Below, in pieces: positions 35,561 through 47,425 of a stretch of 64,000 nt of DNA (position 1 is the first letter of the stretch; each line of letters begins with the position of its first letter). Origin of the DNA: Sipunculus nudus (Eukaryota; Annelida; Sipuncula; Golfingiida; Sipunculidae); assembly GCA_026874595.1 (NCBI GenBank), contig CM049306.1, forward strand, positions 85,588,142 to 85,652,141, in the 5' to 3' direction. Made by a program: the position numbers and the translations under genes. The notes beneath the pieces were generated by a model, which worked only from the letters and a program-made list of their open reading frames with translations, did not search any database and was not told the origin of the DNA.

Positions 35561-36757
35561 CTAGACATTTCTTGGCACCGCTGGTGCCATAGTATCGCCA
35601 GACAAATGAGGTTTTGTGGTATTTTGTTGATATAATGTGATGTATTTGTATTTGAGCAATGAATGTGAGAAACATTTGTACAAAATATAGGAATATTTTG
35701 GATTGGGAAGGACAATTGATCAAAGGGTTTTTGACTTATAATGCTCACAGTGCTGTCAAGTGGCCCTTTTTAAGATATTCATGATTTTATGTTTTTCACC
35801 AAATATGGGAATATTCAAGGTCAAGGTCACTCTCATAGTCACGGTCATGACCCCAAATCAATAAACTGCATAAATTTAAAAAAAAATAATTTAAATTAAA
35901 TTAAATTTTAAAATTAAATTTAAAATTAAATATACCTCATTCCATAAACCATATCTATATACATGCATAACATGAAAGAAATCTGTCCATTACTGTTTGA
36001 CTTATAATGCTCACAGTAAATACTGTCAAGTGGCAATGATGGGGTATTCAAAGGCGCAAAAAACAAGAAAAGGACAACAGGTGGCGCCACCTATCTTCTG
36101 CAAAAGACAAAACTATCCAAGATCTTCCGTCAACTTGATTTTTGGACCAATCCATGCATCCCTTTTTAAGATATTCATGATTTTATGTGATTTTCACCAT
36201 ATATGGTAATATTCAAGGTCAAAGCCACTCAAAGGAAAGGTCATGACCCCAATTTTAATATACATCCTCCCATAACCCATACCTATGTACATGCATAATA
36301 TTATAGAAATCTGTCAATCAGTTTTAGACTTGTGATGCTAAAAGTACTGTCAAGTGGCAATGATGGGGGTATTAAACGGCACAAAAACAAGAAAAGGATA
36401 CTAGGTTGCACCACCAGTTTCCGGTACATGACATCACTATCCAAGATCTTTGTCCAACTTGATTTTTGGATAAATCCATGAAAGATTTCTTGAGATATTT
36501 AAGAATTTGTGTGATTTTCCCCAAAAATGGATCTATTCAAGGTCAAGGTCACTCTCCTAGTTGAGGTCATGACCCCATTTTAAATAGGCTTCGTCCTCTC
36601 ACCTATATCTATAAATGTGTCAAGTTTGAAAAAGATCCTTGAAATATTTTTTTAGTTATTGTGTCCAAAAGAAATCTCTGCGGCGGAGGCGGTGGCGGCG
36701 GCGGCGGCGCAACCGTGCCTAAACCATAGTATCTCCAGACTATGTCTGGCGATACAA
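35561..36757 (-). mobile_element. family C Helentron-like element, complete copy
   Basis: The plus strand begins CTAGACATTTCTTGGCACCG, with hairpin TGGCACC/GGTGCCA, followed by AGTATCGCCAGAC. The right end is GTCTGGCGATACAA, so GTATCGCCAGAC and GTCTGGCGATAC form a subterminal inverted repeat. Read on the minus strand this is 5' TTGTATCGCC … hairpin … CTAG 3', as in Helitron2/Helentron relatives. The interior holds repeats with CAAGGTCAAGGTCACTC and a (CGG)n-like stretch near 36678-36712. There is no Rep/helicase gene. Confidence 0.75.
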
Positions 36758-36995
36758 TAATATGTACATCTGCAGATTTCCATTCCGGTTTCAGACTGTG
36801 ACAGGGCAGCATCACACGCTTCCTCTCATTTGATATCCTGGCGATAACCAGCCCGGTGACTACTGCACCTGCGGGCCCTGGGTTGTTAATCATACAACCG
36901 AGGACCCCCGAAAGCCGCACGACATTCCCATTAAGCCTGCAGAGCGCTCACCCTGGGTGGGGGCCGACCGGGAAAAACCTCACCGCCTCAGCTGT

Positions 36996-37048
36996 GGTTC
37001 AAACTCACGATCTCCCGGCTTTGAGTTGTGCACTCTACCCCTGAGCCA
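36996..37048 (-). promoter_or_regulatory. RNA polymerase III internal promoter (A and B boxes) of the SINE
   Basis: TGGCTCAGGGG at 37048-37038 and GTTTGAACC at 37004-36996, in the order and roughly the spacing of a tRNA gene. The head does not fold as a clean tRNA, so it is treated as a SINE head. Confidence 0.7.
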
Positions 37049-37273
37049 CAGAAGCCGGTTGCCCATATTGGAATTCAGGCGAGATAATCTATTGGTCAGT
37101 AGTTATTGTGAGTTTTTGTGAAAATTAACTGAAGCCCTGGTAAGTTATCGCGGTGACACTAAAAGTTAACAGACAGATGGACAGAACGATGGATGGACTG
37201 TGGGTATACCATAATATATCCCATCATAGGCAGGAGCATAAAAAAGTTGAAGTTCACTGATGGGGCCCCTTAC

Positions 37274-37485
37274 CATATTGCTGAATGTGAAGCCAGGTTC
37301 TGACTCTGTATGTGATGATGTCCAGGCATCCTGCAGGACCATGGAAGGACTTATCCTGGGTAAGGACTCTGATTTACAAGTACTCTTCTCATCTTGTTTG
37401 TCCTTCATAAGCAGGTCAGCAGGCCATCTGTAGTCCTTGTACAGATTCATGTCACCAATAACTACAGTGTTCTGTAGTCTGTTCT
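37274..37485 (-). CDS. EEP-superfamily membrane protein, exon with GDMN motif
   Basis: Acceptor GTTATAG precedes 37485 and donor GTAAGG follows 37274. It joins in phase 1 to the previous exon (…QYLQ|E) and in phase 0 to the next. Residues read ENRLQNTVVIGDMNLYKDY…, and GDMN is the catalytic GD.N motif of the EEP fold. Further on VLQDAWTSSH and GFTFSNM match the 'L.DAW … G.TF…' pattern that precedes the PDR motif. The ORF continues past the donor into intron and a repeat-like tail, which is why the donor at 37273 is preferred. Confidence 0.92.
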
Positions 37486-38700
37486 CTATAACAAACAGAG
37501 AGAAACTGTGTCTTGCTACATTCAACAACAATTTATTCCTCAAAACAATTCATTTTAGCTTCAGCAACAGTGAATATGACTTAAATTTCCATTTCAAATC
37601 TCCTGACCCAGCGGTTATACACTGCAGTCATCCTAGACATTTTTTCATGTAACTGCTTCTTTGTATGGCAAGGTTCTCTCGGACAGAACACCCGGTTATG
37701 TGCAGAGCAAAGAATTGAAATCAGACCACTGAAAGCATGGTATAGTAATGTGCATCCAGCCCAAATTTTGAACATGTGACATCCACTCTTGCTGATTTGA
37801 TTACACCGGGAAACAAGCTCTCATTGACTGATATTTGGCCTAGGTCAGAATGGGTGTTATCAGAACATTGAGAGATGGTGTCACTTCTTTTAAAATTTGA
37901 GCTGGATACAAAATGTAACAAGCAAATTTGTAAAATTAATGTCCCCCCACTTTGGGATCTTGTTGTCTTTCATGCTTGATAATTAACCAAAATTATGACA
38001 TGTGGGGAAAACAGATCCACTATGACATGTGGAGAGATCTGCAGGTGAACATAAAAACTAAAACACATTGAGAAATTGGACCAAAATTTAAAAAAATTTG
38101 TTTTTGAGCCAGAGAGAAATGATTTTCAGATAGACACTCCAAAAACGATCCCCACTAAGGTATGGATGAGAGCAATCACTAGCCCAAATTTGAATGAAAT
38201 CGGATAATATTTAGGAAAGTTATCCCACGGAAAGAACCTGAGGGACGGACAGACAGACAGATTGAAATCCAAGAAGAATTTAAAATCGCCTAGACAAGAT
38301 TGCAATTGTGATTTTGCCTAGGCAAGATTGCAGTTGTGATCTCAGCTAGACAGATTTTAAACTCACCTTTATATATATCTCTCTCTTAACTCAAGTCTTA
38401 AATTTATATATAATTTAAGTCTTAAAATGCGAAAGCCAAGATGAGATATATTAAACAGCTTAAGCATATATAAATAGTTCAGCTTACAGTTTATGTTAGG
38501 GTTGTAACTGAATAATTTAGTAGTCATTGGGTTTCCTCAATACGACTATACAGCATTCAAAGTTCATCGGTAACTGTATCCATGGATGTTGTGTATGGAT
38601 ATGTTTTTATATACTGGCAGATTGATCCAGCCCGAGTGTACAAAGCTTTTAATACTTTATTTTGAACCTGAAAATGGAAAGTACATATATATCAACTAAC

Positions 38701-38913
38701 CTTGTAGGTATTGGAGGAGATCAGCTGCATTGTTACATTGTTGCTGTTTGTCGTATGAGAAGTGAACGACTGCTACATTAACCACAGTTCCTTTGTCATG
38801 TAGTACTATCCGGGCGTGTAACACCGCTCGTCTGTTAGTATCAGGGCCACGGTTGTACGACAGACTCTGTATGTCTGATTTGATGATGGGATACTTGCTT
38901 AGAAGTCCAATGC
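38701..38913 (-). CDS. EEP-superfamily membrane protein, exon with SKYPI and VHFS motifs
   Basis: Acceptor TTTTCAG before 38913, donor GTTAGT after 38701, entering and leaving in phase 1. The 70 codons give IGLLSKYPIIKSDIQSLSYN… and GTVVNVAVVHFSYDKQQQ…. The first part is the 'G.GLLSKYPI' strand typical of EEP proteins. The VVHF segment carries the conserved active-site histidine of the fold. Confidence 0.92.
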
Positions 38914-41040
38914 CTGAAAAGCACAGATCAAATCAACATACTACTCTGCTAATATATTACAATTAGTGAAGAAGAAGGTCCCAGCTCAAGTGAGTAACTC
39001 AAGTGAGTAGCCCTTGAGTGATTTAGGCATTAGAGCTGAAGTTGTTAATTTGATCCCTGCTAAGTCCTTGGATGCCAAATGGTGAAATCACAATAATAAA
39101 CTCAGTGATTTAGAAAGACCTTTTTACAAGAGGCTATGAGTTATGATGACCAGACTATTCAAAGTCCCCCTCAAATAAAACTTTAACTCTTGAAGGCTTA
39201 CAAATTACATAATAAAAATTAATTCTTAATACATGCTTATTTTCATTTTCATCCAATAGGTGTCACCTGCTGGCCCTGGGTATCTCTAATAAAAATAAAA
39301 AATAACTAGACATTTCTTGGCACCGCAGGTGCCAGAGTATCCCCAGACAGAGTACGCCCCCCCCCCCTTTAAGAATAGGCCCCCATTTTTAGCAGCATAT
39401 ACTGACACTTGGCAAGCAATTATTGTTTCTTCCATCTATCAATCCACAATCTTTTTGAAGATGTTGGTCCTGTGACCTTGACCTTTTGGCACATCACAAG
39501 GCTAAATCAATAAAAGCAGGAATTATCATCCAGACACTAATTTTTTGGACAGATGGCTCCTGTGACCTTCACCTTTGACCTTGTAACCTCAAAATTGATA
39601 GGGGTCCTCCTCTATTGGCAGATGAACTATATGTGCAAGATGAAAGGTCTGAGATGAAATGTTTGGCTGAAAATGCATCCACAATCTTTTTAAAGATGTG
39701 TCCTGTGACCTTGACCTCATGACCCCAAATCAATTGGAGTCGTCCTTTTTCAATGGGACATATATAAGTCAAGTTTGAAATAAAGACATCAATAAAAGCA
39801 GGAATTATCATCCAGAATCTAATTTTTTGACAAATAGCTCCTGTAGCCTTGACCTTGTGACCCCAAAATTGATATGGATCATCCACTATTGGCAGGTGAG
39901 CTATATATTCAAGATGGAAGACCTGGGATGAAAGTTTGGCTTAAAATGCATCCACAGTATCTTTTAAGATGCAAGTCCAGTGGCCTTGACCTTTGACCTC
40001 ATGACCCTAGAACCTATAGGGTTCTTACTTTAGTGGTGGGCCATACATAAGTCACGTTTGAAATCCATACTGCTATCGACACTGGAGATATCATAAGAGG
40101 TGTGTGATTTTCACCAAATATGGAGACATTAAAGGTCAAGGCCACTCTCATGGTAAAGGTCATGACCCAAATGTAAATAGACCTCATCCCATAACCCATC
40201 TCTCTACATGTGCATAATATGAAAGAAATCTGTCCATTAGTTTTTGACTTATAATGCTTACAGTAAAGTCAAGTGGCAATTATGGGGGTATTAAAAGGCG
40301 TAAAAACAAGAAAAGGATAACAGGTGGCGCCACCAGTTTCCGGTATATCACAAGGCTATCCAAGATCTTCGGTCACCTTGATTTTTAAACCAGTCCATGC
40401 AAGCTTACTTGAGATATTTAAGAATTTGTGTTATTTTCAGCAAAAATGGGACCTATTCAAGGTCAAGGTCACTCTCCTAGCATAGGTCATGACCCAATTT
40501 TAAATAGGCTTCGTCCCCTTACCTATATCTAGACAAATGTAAAGTTTGAAAAAGATCAGTGAAATATTTTTTGAGTTATCCCACTCACAAGGTTTTTCTG
40601 CATTAAGTTATATAACAGTTTATTAGTGTTATGATATTGTACAATGCTACTGGAGCAGAATACAAGCCCAGCAAGCTAGCATGTATTGACATGTACTGAC
40701 TGCTTTCATTTCTATGTAATTATTACAGTGTCATTTTGATTATGCATGCAGCAGCTGGTACTCATCATTAACAAATAGCTTAAAAAAGAAACTACAAATA
40801 AGCCAGGAAAAATTGATCAGATTTGTATTGAATAAGGAATAGAAGATCACATATTAGTTTTGATGATTTTTTTTTAAATGCAAAGGTTGGATGTGGATAA
40901 TTGGGTCACTCAACTGAAATAAAATCACATGTACAACACTGTTCATGGGCATGTACCATTGAATCTCTGAGATCAGTTTGATCATGTAAAATTATCACAT
41001 ACATATACAACATGATCATCACAACATGCATTTAAATTAC
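38914..41040 (-). other. EEP gene intron
   Basis: Contains the second family C copy; 40611-41040 shows nothing recognisable. Confidence 0.7.
39306..40610 (-). mobile_element. family C Helentron-like element, second copy, right end lost
   Basis: Starts CTAGACATTTCTTGGCACCG like 35561 and includes the same hairpin. It continues through GTGACCTTGACC repeats and ends with the block TTTTAAATAGGCTTCGTCC shared with 36570-36600. The (CGG) stretch and final GGCGATACAA are missing. It lies in an EEP gene intron. Confidence 0.7.
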
Positions 41041-41103
41041 CTGGATTTGGTGAAGCAGTTAGTGAGACTTTCTTTTTCATAGGTATACTGTGGTATCCTC
41101 TGC
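41041..41103 (-). CDS. EEP-superfamily membrane protein, small 63-bp exon
   Basis: Acceptor CAACAG before 41103 and donor GTAATT after 41041. Phase 1 on both sides restores GRGYHSIPMKKKVSLTASPN and PG across the junctions, leading directly into IGLLSKYP of the next exon. Its size and phase fit leave little doubt, although it has no motif of its own. Confidence 0.85.
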
Positions 41104-43098
41104 CTGTTGACATACCGTAAAAAAATACCCATGCTAGTTTTAAGAAAGCAGTTAAATTATACCTAATGTGATATATTCAGGCTAGGGTTGGCCGGTAAAT
41201 GCCAGGGTGGTAAATGCAACTGGTAATTCCGGGGAAATGCCAGCATGCCGGGCATGGACAATACCCCCTCTGGCAAATAAGTGGCAATTAAATGGCAAAT
41301 ATAAAATAAATGCCTCATTTTCTGTTTGATTATGGTCACAAAGATCTACATACTATAAAGACCCACAATATCAAAAGAATTGCTAAATACAGATAAAATG
41401 GGATTTACCTGCAACAGCAGACCTAGAGGACAACAACAGTGCATTGCAAAATTAATAATAAGTACTGTTACAGTGTGTGATAAAAGTTTTGAATTAAGTT
41501 TAGCAGAAATCACAAATGGAGGATCAATATATTTCCCAAGGGCTCATGTTAATTTAAATGAATATATATTAAACTGTGCCCGAAGTTTTATAGTTTAATT
41601 TATCTGTATCTATATTGCTTCTTGAAGGTTTCTCTCTTACTGCTTAGAAATAATCCTCATGGGAAGGCGGTGTGTATGAATTAATACTTTGACTCAGTCA
41701 TTATAGGCTGTTAGTGCTTCTTCAAACTGATCATGTATTTCAGTGATAACAATTACTTCTTGTAGCTTGTTCTAGCCTATACTAGTTTATGGAATAGCAG
41801 AATGTTTAAAGGTTTCAGTGTCGGTATAAGTACTTCAAGTTAATTATTGCCTTTGAGTATAGAGTCTTTGTTGGTATTTTTAATAAAGTATAAAGATATT
41901 CACCAGACATAGCTGCTAGATCATAAATAATTTTGATAAGAAGACTACAAATCATGTGTTTCTTCTCCTATTGGTAGGGGTTTTCCACTCCAATTCTTGT
42001 CACCATTTAGTAACACTATTGCATTAGCAATATTCATTGCAAACAAATCAGGCAATTATCATGATTATATTGGGTCTGATTATTGCTGTGTCCCTAAACA
42101 GCAGCAGATTTATGCCTGGAAGAGAACTTCTGTGCTTCTGTTTATCTATGACCATCATCAAAGACCAGATAGGTCTAGGTAGTTTGGTTGGCTGGTGTCT
42201 GGCTGAAACCAGTGCTGTCCAGTGCAATTAGGACCACTGGTCATCACTTACATAACAGCTGGCCCGACAGGCATAGACCGGTAGTTTGAGATTGTGGGAG
42301 ATCTTAACTGAGTTGCTTTGAGCGAAATAATCGTCTGAGCACTCGTAATCACGTCATCTGAGGCATTATAATGTAATTTATATGATCAACCTGGTGTAAT
42401 TCTTAACTGTTTACGCTGTTGATAACTGCTTGACATCATGAAATAAGAACATTTCGAAATGCCGGGGAGGCGAGTTTCCAACTTTGCTTCCCGGATTATC
42501 TTATAGGGGAAATGTCGTAAAGATTGATTATGTCGGCCGTGGGCGAACTTTCTAAACTTCATTTAATAAATAAATATATATTTTTTTTCATATTAATTTA
42601 TAAATGATTAAAATGCATCTTAATGTGAGATTATATAGGCTAAACAACATCGGTCGAGCACTGGACGCTCGCTTGCCACTTTATTCCGACCACAAGAACA
42701 TCGATCTCTTCAGTTTATGTGCAGCCCCTTCTTGTGTGTGGACCTACCCTGAGGCGATGCATTCTTGACATCAGTGGTGTTACCATTCAATCAGTGTCAC
42801 AGTATTTGTATCATGTAATCCCGCATATTTGGTTTTATCAGAGATTCCTACCTGAGGATTCCAGCAATTCTTTCATATAACTACGTTCGTTTAAGGGTCG
42901 CATTATTTAAACTTTTAGGGGACGCATGTGAAAATATTGCGTCCACATGGGCGCGCTTGCCTAGAAACAAAGGGACATGGCCAAAAATATTATGCCGCAC
43001 TCTAGGAGCAACACTGGAAGACAGTTCAAAATGTCCTATGCCAAAGGCTGCAAGAGCTATTTCAACCATGAGCACAATATTAAGAAATTGTTAGATAC
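41104..43098 (-). other. EEP gene intron, no gene inside
   Basis: No exon seen. A short stretch at 41190-41295 repeats TAAATGCCA/GGCATGG-like phrases. ORFs at 41997-42231 and 42881-43075 have no conserved motif. Confidence 0.6.
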
Positions 43099-43279
43099 CT
43101 TCCATATCCCATCCTTTCAGGTAGGTATGTTTCCTGGGGGTGACCTCATTTATTGGATGGTATATCTTCCAAGGGTATTCTCCAAGCAGTTCGTGTAAAC
43201 CATCAAGCTGACTGGCTGAGCCATCCAGGTGACTTCTAACCTCTTGAAAGCCAATAATATCAGGATTTACTTCTTTTAT
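43099..43279 (-). CDS. EEP-superfamily membrane protein, exon with QE motif (5'-most exon found)
   Basis: Acceptor TTTCAG before 43279, donor GTATCT after 43099. It encodes IKEVNPDIIGFQEVRSHLDG…HELLGEYPWKIYHP…YLKGWDMEG. PDIIGFQEV holds the metal-binding glutamate of the EEP active site. Exon(s) encoding the start, probably with a signal peptide and a TYN-like first strand, must lie further upstream on the minus strand. I could not recognise them between 43280 and 64000, so they may be hidden among the repeats or lie outside the window. Confidence 0.9.
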
Positions 43280-43717
43280 CTGAAAGATTTGTGAATATGA
43301 TATTTAATTTAATGGATTAAATTTCATACAGATTTATGTATAACGCAGGTGTTACATCGTAAAAATAAAACAAAAAGCTCATGGTTTAAGGCACTCAGCA
43401 AAATTTGACAAATAACTTGAGGTTATAACACATAAACATTAAGTCACAGTGATCTCATTTGGGTGTCAAAGGAAATTTGTTCACAACCTGCGTGTATGTA
43501 AAGTGTGAACTAGCAATATTTAATGATTAGAATGCATGCACTCAAAAGATTAGAATTGTGATCTAATGAGGTACTTAATCCTGTGTCTTTACCTCATAAC
43601 TTAAACTATATAGGTCACAGAGACCTAATTTTGAATTTCTAGCTGAGGAAGTAACAGAAGAATATCCGGGTCCTGATGGGGACAATTTATGGCTTGTAAA
43701 TTATGGTTAAGGTTTTC

Positions 43718-43978
43718 AAAAAAAAAAGGTATAAGGCCAATAAAAAATAAAAGAAATGGTTCTCAGGCACTGCCTGCTCAAATTTAACCCACAGCATAAA
43801 AAACTTTTATTTGATTTTCATCTTTCAAGAAGAGATAAAATGATACAATTTTGATAAGATTTCCTTTGTTATGTAGTGCTTTTACCTGTTTAGCAAAAAG
43901 AACTATGTTATTTGCATGCTTTTAGCTGATCAAATGACATTTTTATCGAAACATACAAAAAAAGGTAAAAAATAAACA
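43718..43978. mobile_element. miniature inverted-repeat element, copy 2 (degraded)
   Basis: Shares GGTTCTCAGGCAC, TTTTATTTGATTTTCATCTT, CCTGTTTAGCAAAAA and TTTTTATCGAAACATACAAA in the same order as 26968-27246. The right inverted end is missing and the left end carries an extra insertion after AAAAAAAAGGTAT. Confidence 0.7.
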
Positions 43979-44169
43979 AGGCCTACAGGCCTAATGCAAA
44001 CCTGTGCAATGAGATTTCTCCAGGCATAATGCTTCAATGCTGGACCATTACTTTTCAAGAACATGTGTAACATGTATATGAACAATGCAAGTACTAAACA
44101 CTTAGAACAAGAAACAATTAAACAAACATCATTGCTGAAATTCTAGCATGGGTGCACACAACACAAAAA

Positions 44170-44750
44170 CTAGAATACAGGTAGTCAACAAGCAACTGCT
44201 TGTATCCGCCAAAATCAGAGTGGGACGGGTGAAGTGAGGCATGGATTGAGTGGCATGGGGAGATAGAGTGAGATGTGTTGCAAAATAGCCTGATGTATGC
44301 AGCAGAAATGTGTATGTCAGTTGTGTCACCTACCACAAAATCCAGAAAGCTGTCCAAGATGTATAAACATGCAAAATTTTAGGCAGACAAGTCAAACCAC
44401 TACTGAGATATAAGTGATTTTAGCCAATGGCAGACAAACAGACGGAAGCTGTGCAAAAATGGAGGCAGGTGGCGCCACCAATTTGGTGTATGATTAAAAG
44501 CTATGTGAGATCTATACACATGCAAAATTTCAGGGGGATATGTCAAATTAGTCCTGAAATATAAGCCTGAATGTCTGCAGGGTATACATAAATGTAGGTG
44601 GCGCCACCTGCAACAACATCGAGAAAGCTATCCAAGATGTATAAACATGCAAAATTTTAGGCAGATAAGTCAAACCACTACTGAGATATGAGTGATTTAC
44701 GCTCATGGCAGACAAACATACCGACGCTGTTCAAAAATGGTGGCAGGTAG
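44170..44750 (-). mobile_element. family A Helentron-like element, truncated
   Basis: Begins CTAGAATACAGGTAGTCAAC with the hairpin-like GTAGTC..CAAGC.ACT and GTATCCGCC. Tandem blocks with GGTGGCGCCACC follow at 44469 and 44598. It breaks off at about 44750 into another repeat. Confidence 0.8.
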
Positions 44751-45640
44751 CATTCATGAATACATTTTTAAAGTATATGCACTGGTATTCATATACTTTC
44801 ATTTTTACCTGAATTCCCCTATATGCAAGAAATTTTATAATGAAGTACATATTCATATTCGTATTTAAATACAATTGCAAAGAATTCCCACCATGTCTGG
44901 CATTTATTCAGTTTTCACCAAACAATGATGTTGAGAATCCAGAATATACAAAATTCACACATTAAATTAATGATCATAAGTACCTGGTTTTATGGCTTTT
45001 ATTTATATTAAAAAAATAAATGTAATATATTCATTTTGGACTAATTTCACATCAATGTACACACTAGACACAGTAGGAATCTAGATTAATATTATCAACT
45101 GCATCTTTGTCTGTCATTAATTTCCTTCATATGATCCCTAATGAATAATATGATTTACTTTTTTATCATTTAATTGAACTGAAAAATACCATAGGTGCCT
45201 GCATGGTGTTATTTGGAATACGTGACATTCTATCCATCGATACAAGATTCTTATATCATCAGTAACTGCAAGTTAATTTCCTGTTATTATAAACTGACAA
45301 ATTCCTTTTCTATGTTTCTTTAATTTGTTATTAAAAACCAATAAAAATTTATTTATTTAATGTTTATTGTTATGTTGTTGGTTAAAACTACCAGATGAGT
45401 TGGGTTGGACACCTGGATCAACTGTGGCTGGCCATAGGCTGCCTGGCTGCCCCAGTGTATACCACGCCTCAAGCATGCATAATTTGCCTTAAAGTTCGAC
45501 AAGGTCAACATACAGGTGACTCAAGAGGGGCTGGAGAGAGCAAAAGTCTGACATGGTCTCAAAAAAAATTAATAAAAGCTACAATTTTTGGCCAATTTCT
45601 TTCAGCTTTCTAAACTAAAAAGCTGAAATCCTTATGTGTG
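44751..45640. repeat. interspersed repeat shared with 55660-56270 and 56660-57545
   Basis: Runs of shared sequence in the same order include TTCATTTTTACCTGAATTCCC, TTTTCACCAAACAATGATG, CACTAGACACAG.AGGA and TGAGTTGGGTTGGACACCTG. Three copies differ by internal gaps. On the minus strand a stretch reads AAYGQPQLIQVSNPTHLVV in more than one copy, which is not enough to call a gene. Confidence 0.8.
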
Positions 45641-46431
45641 CATGATATGAAAATTATATCAACAGTGCTCACAGGAAACAAACGTGCCATGGTCATAGTT
45701 GGGCAAAATTTAAGGTACTAATTTTATATTTATACTAAAAACTTATAAAATTTGAAAAATTCAGAACTAATTTTAGGTATTCAATTGAATCTTGATTAAA
45801 CAATGTTACATCCCTGACAAAAAATCTATAGCTTCAGCAATCCCCTTGTTAAGGGAGTAAATATATTTCTTGATTTTTTTACAAAGTGCATTATGTTTGG
45901 GCCCATAACTTAAAACAATTACGCAATACTGACATCATTTCTGGCATGTGCATAGAGAATGTATAGAAAAATATGTATGTTATATATGATTAAAGTCAGA
46001 TCAGTTGTTTTGATATTAGGCAGTCTTGAAGTGTAACAATGGGTTTTCAATGGAAAAATGAATTTTTTTCATTAATATCCCGAAGGTATTAAGTCCTAGT
46101 GACCAAATTCTTGGCATGGTAGGGGATTTTGGAGACATCTAATTGTATGCCAAATTTAAGGAACTGAGAGCTGAAGCTTGGGAGCAGAGCTCTTGCAAAC
46201 TGCATAACACTAGCTTGATGTAAACAATATGTTACATGGTGCTTGAAAACTTGAATAAAATCTACAGTTTTTGATCAAATGGAATCAAATTTTTGTTGTT
46301 AACAGACAAAATGCTAACAAAAACATGCTGTGAAAATCAAATCCACATTACTTACAGGAAAAAAACGTGCCATGGTCAAAGTTGGGCAAAATTTAAGGTA
46401 CCAATTTTTTATTTTTGTTAATATTTTTAAA
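45641..46431. repeat. repeat shared with 57587-57836, 59269-59760 and 60390-60969
   Basis: Contains AACGTGCCATGGTCA.AGTTGGG, GGGCCCATAACTTAAAACAA and CTTGGCATGGTAGGGGATTT in each copy. This segment supplies the empty site for the family A insertion at 57837. Confidence 0.85.
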
Positions 46432-46479
46432 CAAGGGACCTATGGGTCACTGTGCTCAGCTGACGTTAACCTTGAAGGT

Positions 46480-46735
46480 AAAAATTTAAATAATATCAAA
46501 TGGAGATAAAGTGTAAGAGGAAGAGGTAATAAAGGCCATGGTTGGTTTATATGATTGGTTTGTATTGATGAGCAAGAAATTGTTGCAAATAATATTTTGT
46601 GACCTGACCATGTGTTTCCTAATGTTGAAACTGAAGCATGTGAGCAGTTTGTGAACAAATGATCTGTACAATTACCATGATCATTAGTTGGCTTTTCGAT
46701 TAACTGTTGACATTTCAGTAGTTTACACATTTGTT
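46480..46735 (-). pseudogene. possible LINE endonuclease fragment inside the family B element
   Basis: The minus-strand frame reads FEQMCKLLKCQQLIEKPTND then HGNCTDHLFTN and GHKILFATI. It resembles the 'L.QLI..PTR….. IDHIFTN … SDH.LIYA' region of LINE APE-type endonucleases. It is short, the SDH serine/aspartate pair is not intact, and no other LINE domain is near. The same fragment recurs at 61010-61262. Confidence 0.3.
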
Positions 46736-47414
46736 CAATCGAATCTTTCTTTGTATAATATATATTATTAAATATATGTTTTTTTTTTATGAAATGTATA
46801 CAGTTGAAATATAACTAATTAATAACATAAAACATGGCAAACAAAGCCTGATCTCAAATTCTGCTGATGCAGGAAAATAATGAACAAATGTTTGTAATAA
46901 ATCCTCATTTTTCTTATCACATCAATTTTTTTAAAAATTTAAGTTTATATTTCTATACATTTTCAATATAACATATATATCTGGATATAAAAGTTGATTC
47001 ATAATTCTCAATTGCATCATCATAAATCCAATTTTGTCAGATAACACCACATCATGCATACAAATGTTTATTAATTTTTTACCACAAAACTATATCTTTT
47101 ATGTCTGCAAAACAATAAATATCTAAAAAAAAATACTTGATTTAGATTTCTCAATTTTATTTTTAATTGTGTCTTAATTTATCCATAATGTGCTTCATAT
47201 TTTATAATAATTTAAGCATACTGATGGGTTCCATCATGATTGGTAAAATCATTTAAAAGAAAAATGATTTCTTTAAAAATGCTACATTACACAACATTGC
47301 ATCTTCTGGATTACACCTTGAATTACTTTTTCTAGGAAAGTTTTTGCATATCAGAGTGGAAACAGCATTACAATTAAGGAGATACAGTGAACACTTGGTG
47401 GGTTGGGTTTGCAT

Positions 47415-47425
47415 GGGGGGGGGGG
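47415..47425. repeat. poly-G tract (11 G)
   Basis: Its counterpart in the duplicated segment has 18 G (61929-61946). Confidence 0.9.

Larger units (their letters stand above)
35495..37058 (-). mobile_element. tRNA-derived SINE split by a later insertion
   Basis: On the minus strand it starts at 37058 with CCGGCTTCTGTGGCTCAGGG. The A-box-like TGGCTCAGGGG is at 37048-37038 and the B-box-like GTTTGAACC at 37004-36996. It ends in a 23-A tail (plus-strand T run 35495-35517). Identical 14-bp direct repeats TTGCCCATATTGGA flank it at 35481-35494 and 37059-37072, the mark of LINE-driven insertion. The body is interrupted at 35561-36757 by a family C element. Its own length is about 370 bp. Confidence 0.85.
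33748..37273 (-). other. EEP gene intron with nested SINE and Helentron-like insertions
   Basis: A 3.5-kb intron (GTAAGG…TTGCAG). The left 1.7 kb shows no exon. The right part holds direct repeats related to ATGCATG.ATTTTGC…ATTCAGG (35160-35480) and the SINE/HINE nest. Confidence 0.8.

Noticed and set aside
36980-37058. tRNA gene on the minus strand
   Set aside because: A and B boxes are present, but it is the head of a longer unit with a poly-A tail and target duplication, so it is a SINE.
45395-45613. ORF repeated in several copies (also near 56061 and 57260)
   Set aside because: It is part of an interspersed repeat, and frames differ between copies by indels, so there is no evidence of coding constraint.
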